A stretch of 60,000 nucleotides of DNA, from contig NC_064039.1 of NCBI RefSeq assembly GCF_932526225.1, positions 7,331,001 through 7,391,000 of the forward strand. Reading direction: 5' to 3'. Shown here piece after piece: positions 13,197 to 26,100 of the stretch. Every line of letters starts with the position of its first letter. Within the stretch, counting starts at the first letter, position 1. Under the pieces are notes generated by a model. The model was not told the DNA's origin and made no database searches. It worked only from the letters and a program-made list of their open reading frames with translations. The position numbers were made by a program, and so were the translations under genes. The DNA comes from Nematostella vectensis. Lineage: Eukaryota > Cnidaria > Anthozoa > Actiniaria > Edwardsiidae.

Positions 13197-13992
13197 GATT
13201 TTAAAACAAATATTCTATTTTTTTAGATGCATTTATGCAACTTCTAGGGATGGGGCTACGCCACTTATATTCACTGTACGGGGACGTGGCGCTACAAAGG
13301 CTTCGGTCTATCTTCTCTTTAACATGGTATATACTTTAACCCTGTCTGTCCTGAATAGGGTTCCGATCTTTCCGTTTTTCTTCCGCAACCAAGTCATTAT
13401 GGCTTTTCTTCATTTTGCTCCCGAGCTACAGTAAAATATTGATGCAACAAACAGGGTATTAAAATTGGTCTTGTTGTCCTTCACATGTAATGTTTTGTCA
13501 GACGTCTAGTCCTAACAGCGTTGTTGGGATGCAATACAGGATTTTTTTTACATTGTTCCTTTTCAGACGTCATGAATAAGATAGTCTATCAGACCCTTGC
13601 ATCTCCTCCCCTTCCACAGGCTGAGTTACTATTTTGCCCATTGCGGCGTCATGAAGACTTTCCAACTTGGATTATTTTTAATATGACCATTCCATGACAT
13701 AATAGTCAACTAGAATACAGAAAAAAGCATTGGCTACGTATATCATATTGATTAAAATAAGCGAAATACAAGTAGTGGTTTACTTAATCGTCTGCCGTTA
13801 GTCCTTTTTTGCTCTGCCGAGATTCTTATTTTATTTTGTTTTGTTTACATTTCTTAAATCGTTTGTTTACTTACTTCGATACTTGAAATGTTCATTATGC
13901 GCAACAGTTCACCCCAGTTCACTGTTGCTTTAATATTTGTCTAACAATTCTGTGATTGGTTCTTGCCATACGGTTTAGCATTGTCTACCGCA

Positions 13993-14165
13993 GGGTTCCC
14001 CCCCCCCCCCCCCCCCCCCCCCTGGCGGCCAAAAGTGGGTAATTTCTTATTTAGAAATCTTCAAATACTATGCTTTTTCCATATGATACCTGTGATTGCG
14101 CACCTCCCCCCCCCCCCCCCACCCCCCCTTGGCCAATCCTGGGAGTGCGCCTGCTACAGACCATA
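13993..14165 (+). repeat. Dispersed repeat with two long C tracts
   Basis: A C run of about 25 bases, then GGCGGCCAAAAGTGGG, an AT-rich centre containing TTTTTCCATATGATACCTG, a second C-rich tract and TTGGCCAATCCTGGGAGTGC. The same order occurs reverse-complemented at 19262-19395. Likely a short mobile element; C tracts of this length are also error-prone in assemblies. Confidence 0.65.
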
Positions 14166-16214
14166 AACTAAGTCAGTTACATTTGTATGGCTAATTGGGC
14201 AAGTTGTCAAACATACTAAATCAGGAACCCAAATGATTTAAAATAATTTGTGGGAGTGGTCACAGCTTGCATATTTCCTGCGGGGATTGCTTTTCTTGCT
14301 TTAAAAAGACTTTAGACATACAGATTCAGTGTTGAACCCGAGTAATAATGAAACTTTTATCTCCATACATATCAGCCCACCTGCTAATCTGTGTTAATTG
14401 TGCCTGATTCAATAGCAATTTAGACCAATTACCATAGCAGCAATATCGCTGGTTCGATAGTTTCATGCTATTAGAAAACTCCAGTCAGATTTAATCAATG
14501 CTTCTTCACTATTTTGCACGCCTGTGGGGGAACTTCCGACGCCAAATATATAACCTTCTAGCGAAAAGCAAGGACGTTCTGTACCGTTGCTTACATTTTT
14601 ATAGCCTGTTTGTAATGACGAGCGCTTGCGGTCTGTATAAAATATTGACGACAGACAATAACTGATCGATCAGTTAGAGGAGTTTATGGATCTGATGGAA
14701 AAGCGCTCCTTTTCTGGACAATACGTAAACATGCCATCGTGTGTGCAATAGCAACGTAGCTGTAGCCCAGAAAGAACAGGTAAAACAATTTGTGCCCAGG
14801 TCGATAGGTAAAAAGCCACAAAGATCTCGGCAAATCGGGTATTTCAATCTTAGACAATGACGATGAGATGTGTATGAGCACTATAACTCTACCTATCATC
14901 AGTTCTAAATGCTAAATCTTTTCCTACTATTTTACCTAATCTCACCTATTTAAGATGGATCTATAAGGTGCCAAGTTGAAAAAACAATTTTTTTTTGTTA
15001 GCCGTGTAAATACTTTGTGCGTATTGTTTTTTCTAAAAAGCTTTTCTATCTTAATGTACTTGCCTCGGGTTCTCTTGATGTCTCAAGGAAAAAAAAGTAA
15101 CAATAAATTTTGGAAAAACTGCGCATGGAAAGCATTAGGCTAGATTTCCGATAAATATACAATTCACAAAATTTCTCTAAAACCACAGATACAACATATT
15201 GTTTTCGTCCTAATTGTTGGAAATTCTCCTTTTGTCGTTTGGATACCGACAACTTGTGGTCAACCAAGCCCTCACCTACTATCTTTGTCTTTGTTCTATG
15301 CAATAACTAAATTGTCCAATAGCCCTAGCCAAACTGATCTATGGAATGAAATTGTTAGAGTTTAGATACATTAACAGACCTATGACTGGATATCCCAAAC
15401 CAAATGCGACCTTAAGCGTACCGAATTTTAAGATTTTTCTAGGACAGTTCTTGGAATTTTTATCGAAATTTCTATTAGTCGAACTCGCCGTTCGATGTGT
15501 TAAAAATCAATTTGACAAATATTTCATTTGCTTTAGTATAGAGTGGGAGTCAAGACTTTACTCCCTCAAAATACCAGGTTCATTGAATTAGAATTAAATT
15601 AAAAAACGTGTTTTGTTTGGTCAAGTAAGACCACTCTTAAAACCGCTCCACTATTGATTCCAACAACTCTGACTTATTGTTAAGTGATACTGTCGCTTCT
15701 ATTGGCCTAGCACTCGCATCCGCACACCCATCCATGCGAAGGCAATGCTTACAAATCTCGTAATCCACTGTAAATTATTGATTGGAGCGTCGATTGTGTC
15801 ATGCGGGGGGGCTTGTCCTCCCTCATACATGCCTGGCTTGTATTTGCCCCACTGCACTGAACGACAATTGAGAGCTGGGCTATTAGAACTGTTCAGAAAT
15901 AGTCATCTTTACAGCAATTTGTGGACGTTATTTGCATCACAACTTTGGCTTGCACGACATTAAGGTACATTACTCAACCAAAGTTGTCAACGGACTGTGT
16001 ATTTTGCGCAAATTGCAAATGATTAGAATGATTAGATTCTGTATATCTGTTTGCTTTGTTGTTTTTTTTTTTATAGCAAATTCAAAATGCACGTAAAGAA
16101 CAACCCGAAACTTAAGTTGATAAGCTTCTGTTAACATAATGTTTTTTTTTATTTGCGTTAATAATAGATAGATCGCTTCTAGTACACCACAAGTTCCACT
16201 TCAAGTACTCTCAA

Positions 16215-16409
16215 GCTACACCTGTTGCTTGCGATCTGACGTGCACACATTTCGGGTAGTTTTGATAAGCTGGGGACAAATTTTCATTAGGTTGACAAGT
16301 GTTAACAAGTGGCTACACCTGTTGCTGCAAATCTGAAGTGCACACATTTTGTTTATGGTAGTTTTGATACCCTGGAGAAAAATCTTCATAAGGTTAATTA
16401 GTGTTTTCT
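16215..16409 (+). repeat. 97-bp tandem duplication just upstream of gene B
   Basis: Two imperfect copies (16215-16311 and 16312-16409), both starting GCTACACCTGTTGCT and sharing GTGCACACATTT and TAGTTTTGATA. The second copy ends 13 bases before the gene B start codon. It may lie in the promoter, the 5' UTR or a 5' UTR intron: the bases TTTTCTTTTCCCAG at 16404-16417 look like a 3' splice acceptor four bases before the ATG. Confidence 0.75.
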
Positions 16410-16421
16410 TTTCCCAGACCC

Positions 16422-17790
16422 ATGGCGTCTCGAAAAACGCTTAAGACAGCGGTTGTCATCTTGCTGTTTTACAAGATCTTTGGTTCGTGTTCGTCGAGTG
16501 AAAATAAGTAAGTAAACACTACACTAGGGACACCTGTATTACAGACGATGTACGGCTCACCCTAACAGCCCTCCCATGGTTTGATTCCCTGAATTATTTA
16601 CACTTTGATAGTCAACAACCTGCAGGAGTTCACAAACATTTTGACAAAAATAGTAGCAAAAACAGCATGACGTTTGAAGCGTAAATTAAACAGTAAACAA
16701 TAGTGAGATGTCTTATCTGAGATAAAAAAAATCACAGTTACAGACACCTATACCAAATGGGTATTCCAATTGCCACGAACACTGAAGGGCAATAAGAATT
16801 TTATTTTCAAATAAACAGTTTTTACTTGATTAATGATTATGGGCTGGAGTATAAACAAGCAAATGTATTTATTTAGACGTGTCTCGTCAGCTTTCTAAGT
16901 GCAGGTCCAACCGATGCTTCTGCCCGTGGCTACTGAATGTTTTAATATGATTTTTTTTAATTACAATCTTTTTTTTTTCTCATTATTACAATGTATAGCA
17001 TATTTGGGGGTCCGATTCAATCGCTTTTCGCTTTTCCCTCTCTTGTGTTATTCAATAAATTCTACGTAACTATGAATTATACTTAAAAAATAGTGTTTAC
17101 TGCGATTATGCTGGACGCCATTAAAAAAAACCGACCCGCTTTTGATTAACTGTTTTAGACAATTCAGAAAAACGACAGCATTAATTGATATGCTAAAAGC
17201 ATTTTCTGTCATTCTCCCCAGGATTTCCGCGGAGGAAAAGAAAAGTCGCGAAGAGGCGCATAAGCTTTCGGCATACATCAATGATATTCTTAAGACGTAC
17301 GACAAGAAAGCGAGGCCGAACGCGGGGGGTGAGACATGATTATCATATCATATATCCTACCTGCACTACCAACACCATTACATCAACATCAACACCAACA
17401 TCAACATCAACATCAACATCAACATCAACATCAACATCAGCAACAACAACAACAACATCAACATAACACTAACATCAACATCAACATCACACCAACATCA
17501 ACATCAACATCAACACCAACATCAACACCAACATCAACATCAACATCAACATCAACATCAACATCAACATCAACATCAACATCATCATCAACATCAACAT
17601 CAACATCAACATCATCATCAACATCAACAACAACAACAACATCAACATCAACATAACACTAAAATCAACATCAGCATCACACCAACATCAACATCAACAT
17701 CAACACCAACATCAACACCAACATCAACATCAACATCAACATCAACATCAACATCAACATCAACATCAACATCAACATCAACAACATCAT

Positions 17791-17828
<38 letters not shown>

Positions 17829-18077
17829 TAAAACTAACATCAACATCAGCATCACACCAACATCAACATCAACATCAACACCAACATCAACACCAACATC
17901 AACATCAACATCAACATCAACATCAACATCAACATCAACACCAACATCAACACCAACACCAATACCAACATCAACATCAACATCAACACCAACATCAACA
18001 CCAACACCAGCATCAACATCTACATCAACATCAACATCAATAACAACAACATCAACATCAAAATCAACATCAACATC

Positions 18078-18138
<61 letters not shown>

Positions 18139-18357
18139 TAACTTTAACATCAACATCAACATCAACATCACACCAACATCAACATCAACACCAACACCAA
18201 CATCAACACCAACATCAACATCAACATCAACATCAACACCAACATCAACACCAACATCAACATCTACATCAACATCAACATCAACATCAACAACAACAAC
18301 ATCAACATCAAAATCAACATCAACATCAACATCAACATCAACATCAACATCAACATC

Positions 18358-18388
<31 letters not shown>

Positions 18389-21300
18389 CCATCAACATCA
18401 ACATAACACTAACATCAACATCAACATCAACATCACACCAACATCAACATCAACACCAAAATCAACACCAACATCAACATCAACATCAACACCAACATCA
18501 ACACCAACATCAACACCAACATCAACATCAACATCAACATCAACAACATCAACATCATCATCATCATCAACATCAACACCAACATTAATATCATCATTTT
18601 CATCATCAACATCATCATCAACATCAGCATCATCATAAACATCAACACAATCACCATCATCACAAATGCCACCAATTCTTATTCTAATGATTTTTTTTTA
18701 CCAGGTGATGCCGTGCAAGTTATGGTCGAGGGAAAAGTTGTGGCGTTTGGAGAACTGAAGGAAGCTAGCATGGTAAGATGACACGATGACATCCATCACT
18801 GTGATACTTATGTAAGACCCTCCTTCACTGCCTAGCACTAACCCTACATGTAGTACTGACCATGGGTTCTCACGTGACCCACTGACCCATCACTGCGGGC
18901 GATGGCGAACATCACTGATTATTTAAATACTTCTCCGATGACAGGAATACTCCATGGACATCTTTTTCCGTCAGTGGTGGTACGATCCACGATTCGCTCA
19001 CAACTTCAGCAAACCCTTCACCATGGCCGCGGACGCGACCAAGATTTTTTGGACACCGGACACTTACTTTGTCAATGTAAAGAACTCCAAATATCACCAC
19101 GTGACGCGGGAGAACATGCGTGTGATGATAGACCCCGATGGCAGAATCTACTTCAGCACCAGGATCACCCTAACTCTACAGTGCGACATGGATTTCAGGC
19201 TTTTTCCTATGGACACGCAGCATTGCCCTGTCGTCATCGAGAGCTGTGAGTAGAATCTGATCAACATATAGCCGGCGCGTTCCCAGGATTGGCCGAGAGG
19301 GGGGGGGGGGTGCGCAGTCATAGGTATCATATGGAAAAAGCATATTATTTGAAGATTCCTTAAGAAATGGCCCCTCTTTTTGGCCGCCAAGTGGGGGTAC
19401 GTGCCTGATAGCGTTGCCTACTAGCGAGACGTTTAACATAATCCAATAGTCGCAAATAGCATTGCCCTTGTGAGTGTAATTATAATATACTCAATGTACA
19501 TATAGCATTCTCTTCAACGAGATGTCCGCAATGCTTGTTCAATGTACAGTGTCTTATCACTATAGAAAGCAGTATGTATTTGACAAAAATATCACTCTTT
19601 GACATTTGCTAAGACAGACGCATTTGCTAATGGTTTGTAATCATTGAATTCTTGTAGACGCATACACCGTGGCAGATGTGGACTTCAGCTGGAAAATCAA
19701 AGAGAAGACGCAAGGAATCGAGATCGTATCCCAAGAGATGGCACAGTTTGATCTTTTGGGCGTGGTGACGAGCTCTAAGGATACAGGCGACAGTAAAAGT
19801 GAGCAATAAAGTTCTCAAACGACGACGGGCTTATCTCCGAACTACCTCTTTTCCCCGAATGGGTATAAAAAGAAAACCGCGTGTAAAGATATTTTGCAAT
19901 TAATGATATTTCTATTCAGCTCATGGGTTACCTGTGTTGCACTATCTGTGTCGTTTTCTAGCATTTCAGACCTGTCTTAGTACGGCGCTCGCATTGGTTT
20001 GAAGTCCATACATTATGTTAATCAGATAGCACGTTTTTAGTATTCTTACTGACTTTATTTTTCATATTTTTTTTCATAAAACCATATCAGGCAATCTTAT
20101 TTTAAAAACTGTCGTTTTTCTAGCTCGCACGGCCATTTCCTTTTTAGGCATTACATAGCATATTTGGGAGTCCGCTACAATCATTTTTTTGCTTTTTTGT
20201 CGCTCTAGAACTTTGTAAGTCGAGAATTTCCACGCAAACTTGCAGGAATTCGTGTTTACAACAATTTTGCTGGTAGCCATCTTAGAAATGGAGCCTAGTC
20301 CCTAACGTTTTAGAATATCACAGGTCTTCCGCGCCTTCGCCCCAGGCTCTCTTAGACCATTTAGAAAAGCGACAGCCATTGATTGATATGTGTCAGGGTG
20401 GTCACAGTAGCACGCGTCGTACTGTAAGATAGGTACACTAAGTAGAAATATAATAATGATGATTATGGTGATGATTATGATGATGATGATGATAACAGTT
20501 ATGACCACGTTTATGGTGATGATCACGTGGGTTATATTTATAATTAAGACACAGTAATGGTGGTCGTGGTGTCGGTGATGGTGACTTATCTATCCCTCTT
20601 ATTTTCTGCAGCCACTTTTGCGAGCCTTAAGGCTGTGTTCTCGTTTAAGCGCCGTATTGAGTTCTTCATCTTTTCGGCGTTCACGCCCGCCATCATACTG
20701 GTCATTCTGTCGTGGTGCTGTTTCTGGATTTCCAGCCAAGCTGTACCTGCCCGAGTCTCACTAGGTATCACGACCATTCTCACCACCATTCTCCTGTCCA
20801 GCTCAGTAAACTCAAACATGCCCCGGGTAAGCTACATTTCCAGCAGAAAGTGCCCTTTAGTCACGTACGTCTGCGTGACGCTTGGTCACGCAAACCACTG
20901 TAACTCATGTTTCGTGTCACGTGGCAAGTCAGTGTCACACATCCCTTGGTCACGCTGTCACTGTGAAACTTAGCTTGGCCACGCAATCCAGTCAACGCAT
21001 TTTGAGTCAGTCAATGTAAATGTCTTTGTAACGCAAGTTAACTACTACCTTGGGTACGCATATCAGTGTATCAAGTTTCATAATCACTGTAAAAATGCCA
21101 GAAGTCGGTGTCAAGCATGCGTTGATAAGTGCCAGTATGCAAAACGATGAATGTTAGTTTGTGACGCCGCAAACTAAAATGAGTGTTTATAACATAATGA
21201 AGTTCTTCTAGCGCGAATTCAAGTCACCTAAGCTAATGTGTGATGCTGTGTTATGTTACGAAGTTACTAAGCCATAAAGAGCTTTGCTCAAATTTTTGTA

Positions 21301-23114
21301 CTCTTCAGGTGAGCTACATCAAGTCCATTGACTACTTCTTGCTTACCAACTTCGGCTTCATCTTCTTTTCGTTTCTTGAGTACGTGATCGTACTTAACAC
21401 AAACCCTGAACCGAAGTGGATCAAGATCTTCAAAGAGCGCGTCAAAGCCGCCAGGGAGGCAGATGTGAGTACTTATTGAGGTCAACCACGCCAATCAAGA
21501 CCCCACCCATCTGGAACCCACCCCAATCAAGACCCCACCCATCAGGACCCCACCCCACCCACCCATCAGGATCCCACTAACCAGGATCCCACCAACCAGG
21601 ACCCCACCCATCAGGATCCCACTAACCAGGACCCCTCCCATCAGGACCCCACCCATCAGGATCCCACCAACCAGGACCCCCATCCATCAGGACCCCCACC
21701 CATCAGGACCCCACTAATCAGAACCCCGCCCATCAGGACCCCACTAATCAGAACCCCACCCATCAGGATCCCACCAGCCAGGACCCCACCCGTAAGGACC
21801 CCACCCATAAAGACCCTACCAATCAGGACCCCACCAATCAGGACCCCACCAATCATGGCTTCACCCATCAGGACCCCACCCATAAGGACCCCACCAATCA
21901 TGCCTTCACCCATCAGGACCCCACCAATAAGAACCCCACCAATCATGCCTTCACCCATCAGGACACCATCCGTCAGGACCCCACCCATAAAGACCCCACC
22001 CATAAAGACCCCACCAATCAGGACCCAAGCAATCATGCCTTCACCCATCAGGACCCCAACCGTCAGGACCCCACCCATAAGGATCCCACCCATAAAGACC
22101 CCACCCATAAGGACCCTACTTATCAGGACCCCACCCATTAGGACCCCACCCATAAGGACCCCACCCATAAAGACCCCACCTCTTGCCCAGCCTTGGCCAA
22201 CCCTCATCCTCCTCCTTACTAAAGAGTGCTCACAGTTGACCAACCGCAACAGGAGCCCACTCCTGTCTCGCCTTGTACATGGTGAGCGCTACCGTGGCGC
22301 CTCTCGCCATTCCCCTTGTCTTCCTCCTACTCACACGTGCAGCATCCCATCGGAACGTTCCCTCTCTTCCCCTGTCTAAGTCATCCCTGCCGCTGCTGCT
22401 GACGGGGAGAGTACTAACAAAGGTGTATAATCCATCGGGAACCCCATTTCCTTCAGCCTAGACCACTAAAAACGGTTTTTACAACAGGTAACGAGGGATT
22501 CTAACGGACGAGAGACCCCGATGCAAATGACACCAATTAAAAAGTGCGGACCGGTAAGGAATCAACAGGAAGCGCCACTCTTAATTCATCAGAAATAATT
22601 GTTTACGTCCTGTGGTCTCTTTGCCTAGAAGATGATACTTGAGAAGGTCGATTCGTTTTCTCCAGTGAGCCGTAAACGTTTATCACCAAGTAAAGTATAG
22701 CTAGTGAAGCTTGGGCTAGGTAGTGCTAAAGGCTGTAATCGTCCCCGCTTTGTGTTGCAGGTAGTAGGTTCAGAGAGCCACGTACACGTACAAGCCTTTG
22801 ACAAATCTGGACGCGGCCGGGATGTGGCCACCGTCGTTATTCCCAAGGAACCCACGAGCCAAGACCCCTCCGTTGTCGTGGTAACCACACATGCTAATGA
22901 GCCCCCGACGGTGACGCGGCGTAGAAAGTCTGATTTCCCGCGAAACAGGGAGCCCGCCAAGAAGTCTGAGCCTGCGCCCAAGCCTAAAGTACACTGGGTG
23001 GACTATGTTTCCCGCGCGCTTTTCCCGGCAGCGTACGTCATGTTCCTAGGGTTCTATTGGATATCTAGCCTAGCTGCGTCAGAATTACAAGCCGCGAGGA
23101 TGGGACAACCATGA
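16422..23114 (+). CDS. Gene B: Cys-loop ligand-gated anion channel subunit (GABA-A/glycine receptor-like), 8 exons, 475 aa
   Basis: Exons: 16422-16507, 17222-17328, 18705-18772, 18945-19245, 19658-19798, 20612-20826, 21309-21464, 22761-23114; all GT-AG and the joined frame is open. Signal peptide at residues 1-23. Loop D Arg96, loop A FWTPDTYF, Cys-loop C167-C181, loop B ESYAYT, loop C Phe237. M1 is about 250-274; Pro280-Ala281-Arg282 precedes M2 (283-302; Ser at 2', Leu at 9'). M3 is about 313-336 and M4 444-463. The M3-M4 loop of about 100 residues is the longest of the four and rich in basic and Pro residues. Exon 4 is a fusion of the exons that are separate in A, C and D (301 nt equals 218 plus 83), so this copy lacks the Cys-loop intron. 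It shares with D an intron after Met-Pro-Arg in the M2-M3 loop. Confidence 0.93.
16995..17190 (+). repeat. Dispersed repeat, copy 1 (gene B intron 1)
   Basis: Starts ATAGCATATTTGGGGGTCCG and ends in a stretch like AGAAAAACGACAGC shortly before exon 2. A same-strand, diverged copy is at 20149-20390 in intron 5 of the same gene, with ATAGCATATTTGGGAGTCCG and AGAAAAGCGACAGCC. Coding sense is absent. Class unknown. Confidence 0.6.
17365..18665 (+). repeat. Hexamer satellite (ATCAAC-type) in gene B intron 2
   Basis: About 1.3 kb of ATCAAC with ACCAAC, AAC and ATC variants, fading into ATC triplets at the 3' end. Larger blocks starting AACATCAACATAACACTAAC recur several times, showing a second level of repetition. 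It fills nearly all of intron 2, starting about 36 bases after the donor at 17329 and stopping some 40 bases before the acceptor at 18704. Confidence 0.95.
19262..19395 (-). repeat. Dispersed C-run repeat, inverted copy (gene B intron 4)
   Basis: Reverse complement of the repeat at 13993-14165: here GGATTGGCCGAGAG, a G run of 11, TGCGCAGTCATAGG, CATATGGAAAAAGC and TTTTTGGCCGCCAA. It lies some 16 bases after the exon 4 donor. Confidence 0.65.
20149..20390 (+). repeat. Dispersed repeat, copy 2 (gene B intron 5)
   Basis: Second copy of the repeat at 16995-17190, same orientation, diverged, with extra sequence around 20290-20350. It is followed by an ATG/ATT-rich simple repeat at about 20450-20530 before exon 6. 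Confidence 0.58.
20827..21308 (+). other. Gene B intron 6 with scattered GTCACG motifs
   Basis: Intron after Met-Pro-Arg. GTCACG occurs at least four times at irregular spacing between about 20857 and 20960, with variants CCACGCA further on. The paralogous intron of gene D (47175-48991) holds an ordered 47-bp array built around the same GTCACGC word. Confidence 0.6.
21500..22190. repeat. 15-bp minisatellite in gene B intron 7
   Basis: About 45 copies of a 15-bp unit, AGGACCCCACCCATC with variants ATCATGCCTTCACCC and ATAAAGACCCCACCC. It begins about 30 bases after the exon 7 donor. Because the period is a multiple of three it leaves long open frames on both strands; these are not genes. Confidence 0.95.
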
Positions 23115-26100
23115 AGGGGGAACGGGTTAATCATGTTGGCTCAGATAACGACAAACTTTTATATGGGAATGAATGTAACAAAAAAAAACTATCCTATACA
23201 TCGAGGATACAAGGGTTTACTTTACTGACTGTGGTCACAAGCTGAAATTATTTCGAACGAGTTATCCAGTGAAGTTATCTTTCTTCAAAAATCAGAGGAA
23301 CAGGCATAGGGCAGAGCAATACTGAGCTTTGAACCTGGACGACGACGACTAAGGGCCAATGAGCTGTTTAGCTTTTGGTATTTCTCTGCGTGCAACATAG
23401 CCTGTTTTCTGGTGCATATCCATGTTCATCTTTATGCACTGAGGAGATCTAACCATGGACGACAACCACATGGCATTTGTATCTTGACCCTTTGTGCAAT
23501 GTTGCGTTCATAGTGGCCAAGTAGACTGGGCCTGCAAAAATGATTTGAGGCATGTACATCGAAGTTACAAGTGCAGGGATTCATCGCAAGTAGAAGTAAA
23601 GGATTAAAACAGCGCTTTCGCTGTAATCCAATGCAACCATCAATACGCGTGTGATTACAGACTCGCAGTTACAATACATTCAAATACACGCGGTAACACA
23701 TTTAAGCTACTCTTATACGTGTAGTTCTCACGCGTGTCTCCATACACATGCGGAGTTAAAGTACACTCAAATACACGCGGTTACAATCTTAATCGAAGCT
23801 GATCACACGCCCATGCGTGTAGCTCTCGCGTGTCTCTCGCGTGTCTGTCACACGTGGAGTTACAGTACACACGCAAAATACACTACATGTCAAATCCAAA
23901 CCAATCATACGCCAATAGTTCGTGTATTTCCCGCAAGTCTTCCAAAACGCGGAGTTGACAGTAGCATATTCAAAATACTGTCTGTAATACCTCTTCCTCC
24001 AAAGCAATTCGCATGCTGTCGAAGATTTTCTTACGCATGCGTAGTTGGGTTTCCTGGTCGTCTACTAGCAAAAACGTTTGATTATTACGATAACTGGGCC
24101 GGACTATTATAACAAAACTCATTTAGGTTGTCCTAGGCATAGTTTAGACGCTTTTATTCATGTACCGCTCCAAATGCCAAAGAACGAAGTCGATTGTGAC
24201 ATTTGCGTGCATTTGGGTTATTGGGAACATGAAAGGAACGGCGTCTAAACTAGGAATTGGATGTTTCTACTCTTTAGAAGTAGTTTATGACTTATAATGT
24301 AGGCGAGTTGAAAACCGATTAAACAGATTTTAGAATTGTTTTCCGCCTCGTTATCTCTTTTTGTGGCATTTAAGGGGCCTAAAGTGGAATTACATGGTAA
24401 AATACATGATATCGATGTTATCTTCATATATAACAATACGGGACAGAATACAGTTGATTTATTTTTTCATATTAAACGCGTGTCGAAAAATCGAACCGGG
24501 TGGGGTTGATATTTTCCCCAGCAACCGCTCCAGCGCCTCTAAAAAGTTGGTGCTTATAGTATAAATGCCGGGCTATATTTCCTGACCATCAATTTTAATT
24601 CAGATTAACATCTTGTTCATTAGGTTTTAATGAAGTACAGTCGAAATTGCTATGGCGACGTGAAATTAATCAGAAATAAGTCCAGCGCGATTGGCAAGAT
24701 GCCGTAAATAAACAGCTTGAACTTTTGAATGCCTAGACGCAAAACAAGACAAATGTCTTGGGACTTGGTAATAACTTGCGGCGGCAAGTTCTATGTGAAA
24801 CCTTTACAGAAGGTAGGTGATGTGGTGAGAGTAATACGGTAATGCATCAGCGTTAGTATTACTTTAGTTTAATAGATTCCTGTCCTAAACTACGATTTTA
24901 GATTATCTAATATTTTTCAATGAGTTATATAGCCAGGTGAAAGGCAAGAGAAATAACATACAAGGAATAATCTAGAGTGTGGCAAACTAATCTTGCTAAA
25001 CTTCATACCTAGGAAATTATTTTCAGAATCGGTTTTCTCCTTGTTAATACAAAACAATGCAACCAGCCATTTACGAGAGCCGTACAAGTAGCATACCTTT
25101 GAAGCATCTCGCTAAAACGGGTGAAAAAAAAGCGAAAATATGATTGTTATTAGAATTTTGCGACGTGAAGTAGACCGTTGCGATCCACGATTTAAGAGCG
25201 AAACTTTATATGAGATAAACTTAATATCTATTTAATACATATCTATAATAAAAAACTATTCTGGGACTTAATTAAGAAAGTGGGACTTTTCTATGAGTCT
25301 TAGTATTTCAGAGTACTCAAGTTGTCTTATAGATGTCACAAACTTAGTATTGTCAAACTAAAGGATATAAATAGTTTATAAGTTTATTTTGTGCCTTCCA
25401 TTTCTCTACTTTTTTGCTCCAACGTAAAGGCTATATGCTCGAAACTTCAGCGAAATTACTTTGTTTTAAAATATGGTTTTGATTTATTTCCTTATTCGGT
25501 AATTATCTCCATTCTAGGGAGTGACTTGCTAACAGACAAATCACTCTCCGACATTTAGACGAGTTTCTCCGACATTTTGAGTCGTTCTTGGACTGAAAAT
25601 TGGCCTCGAGATGATCAAAGTTAATCTATTTAGAAAGTTTGTGGTTAGGATTGTTTTATTTGGGATCGAAAAATATTACATAAAACACTTCTTAGTTGTC
25701 AGTAGTATGTTGCTTTTGTTAGTATAGATCCCTTCCCTGTGTTTCAGATCCAAGATATAGGTCTTTATTGGTATTCTGATAAATACGATTAATATCATAC
25801 GCAGGTCCTCTAACAATACATCTTTTTGTGATGGGCTTGTTTACATTTGAAGACAAAGAATTTTCTTTCATTCGCACTTGCTTTTATTTATTAAACACTG
25901 ACTCTGGGGAACAATGCCAAAGGTATTAAAAGTGGTTTATTTATTTGGGTAGGAAATATTCTTTGAAAAGCATAGGAAAGCACAAAATATTTGTATTGAC
26001 ATTCGTAGTTTGGAAGGAAGCAAACTTGTTATTAGTACGCGAGGGGGGTTCACGGTTGGAGAGCATGGAAATGATAGTCGAGGCGTTGGTAACGTTACAA

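Larger units (their letters stand above)
11359..16421. other. Spacer between genes A and B
   Basis: Holds the presumed 3' UTR of gene A, a hAT-like element (11965-12379), a palindrome (13138-13196), a C-run dispersed repeat (13993-14165) and a tandem duplication before gene B (16215-16409). The rest is AT-rich and I see no gene in it. Confidence 0.6.

Noticed and set aside
17281-18675. Open frames of Thr-Ser, His-Gln or Met-Leu repeats
   Set aside because: They are translations of the ATCAAC satellite in gene B intron 2.
21656-22379. Long open frames on both strands across the 15-bp minisatellite
   Set aside because: The 15-bp period keeps frames open; the product is a pure repeat lying in gene B intron 7.
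23651-24112. 153-codon frame downstream of gene B
   Set aside because: Lies in degenerate repeats, has no domain pattern and no splice partner.
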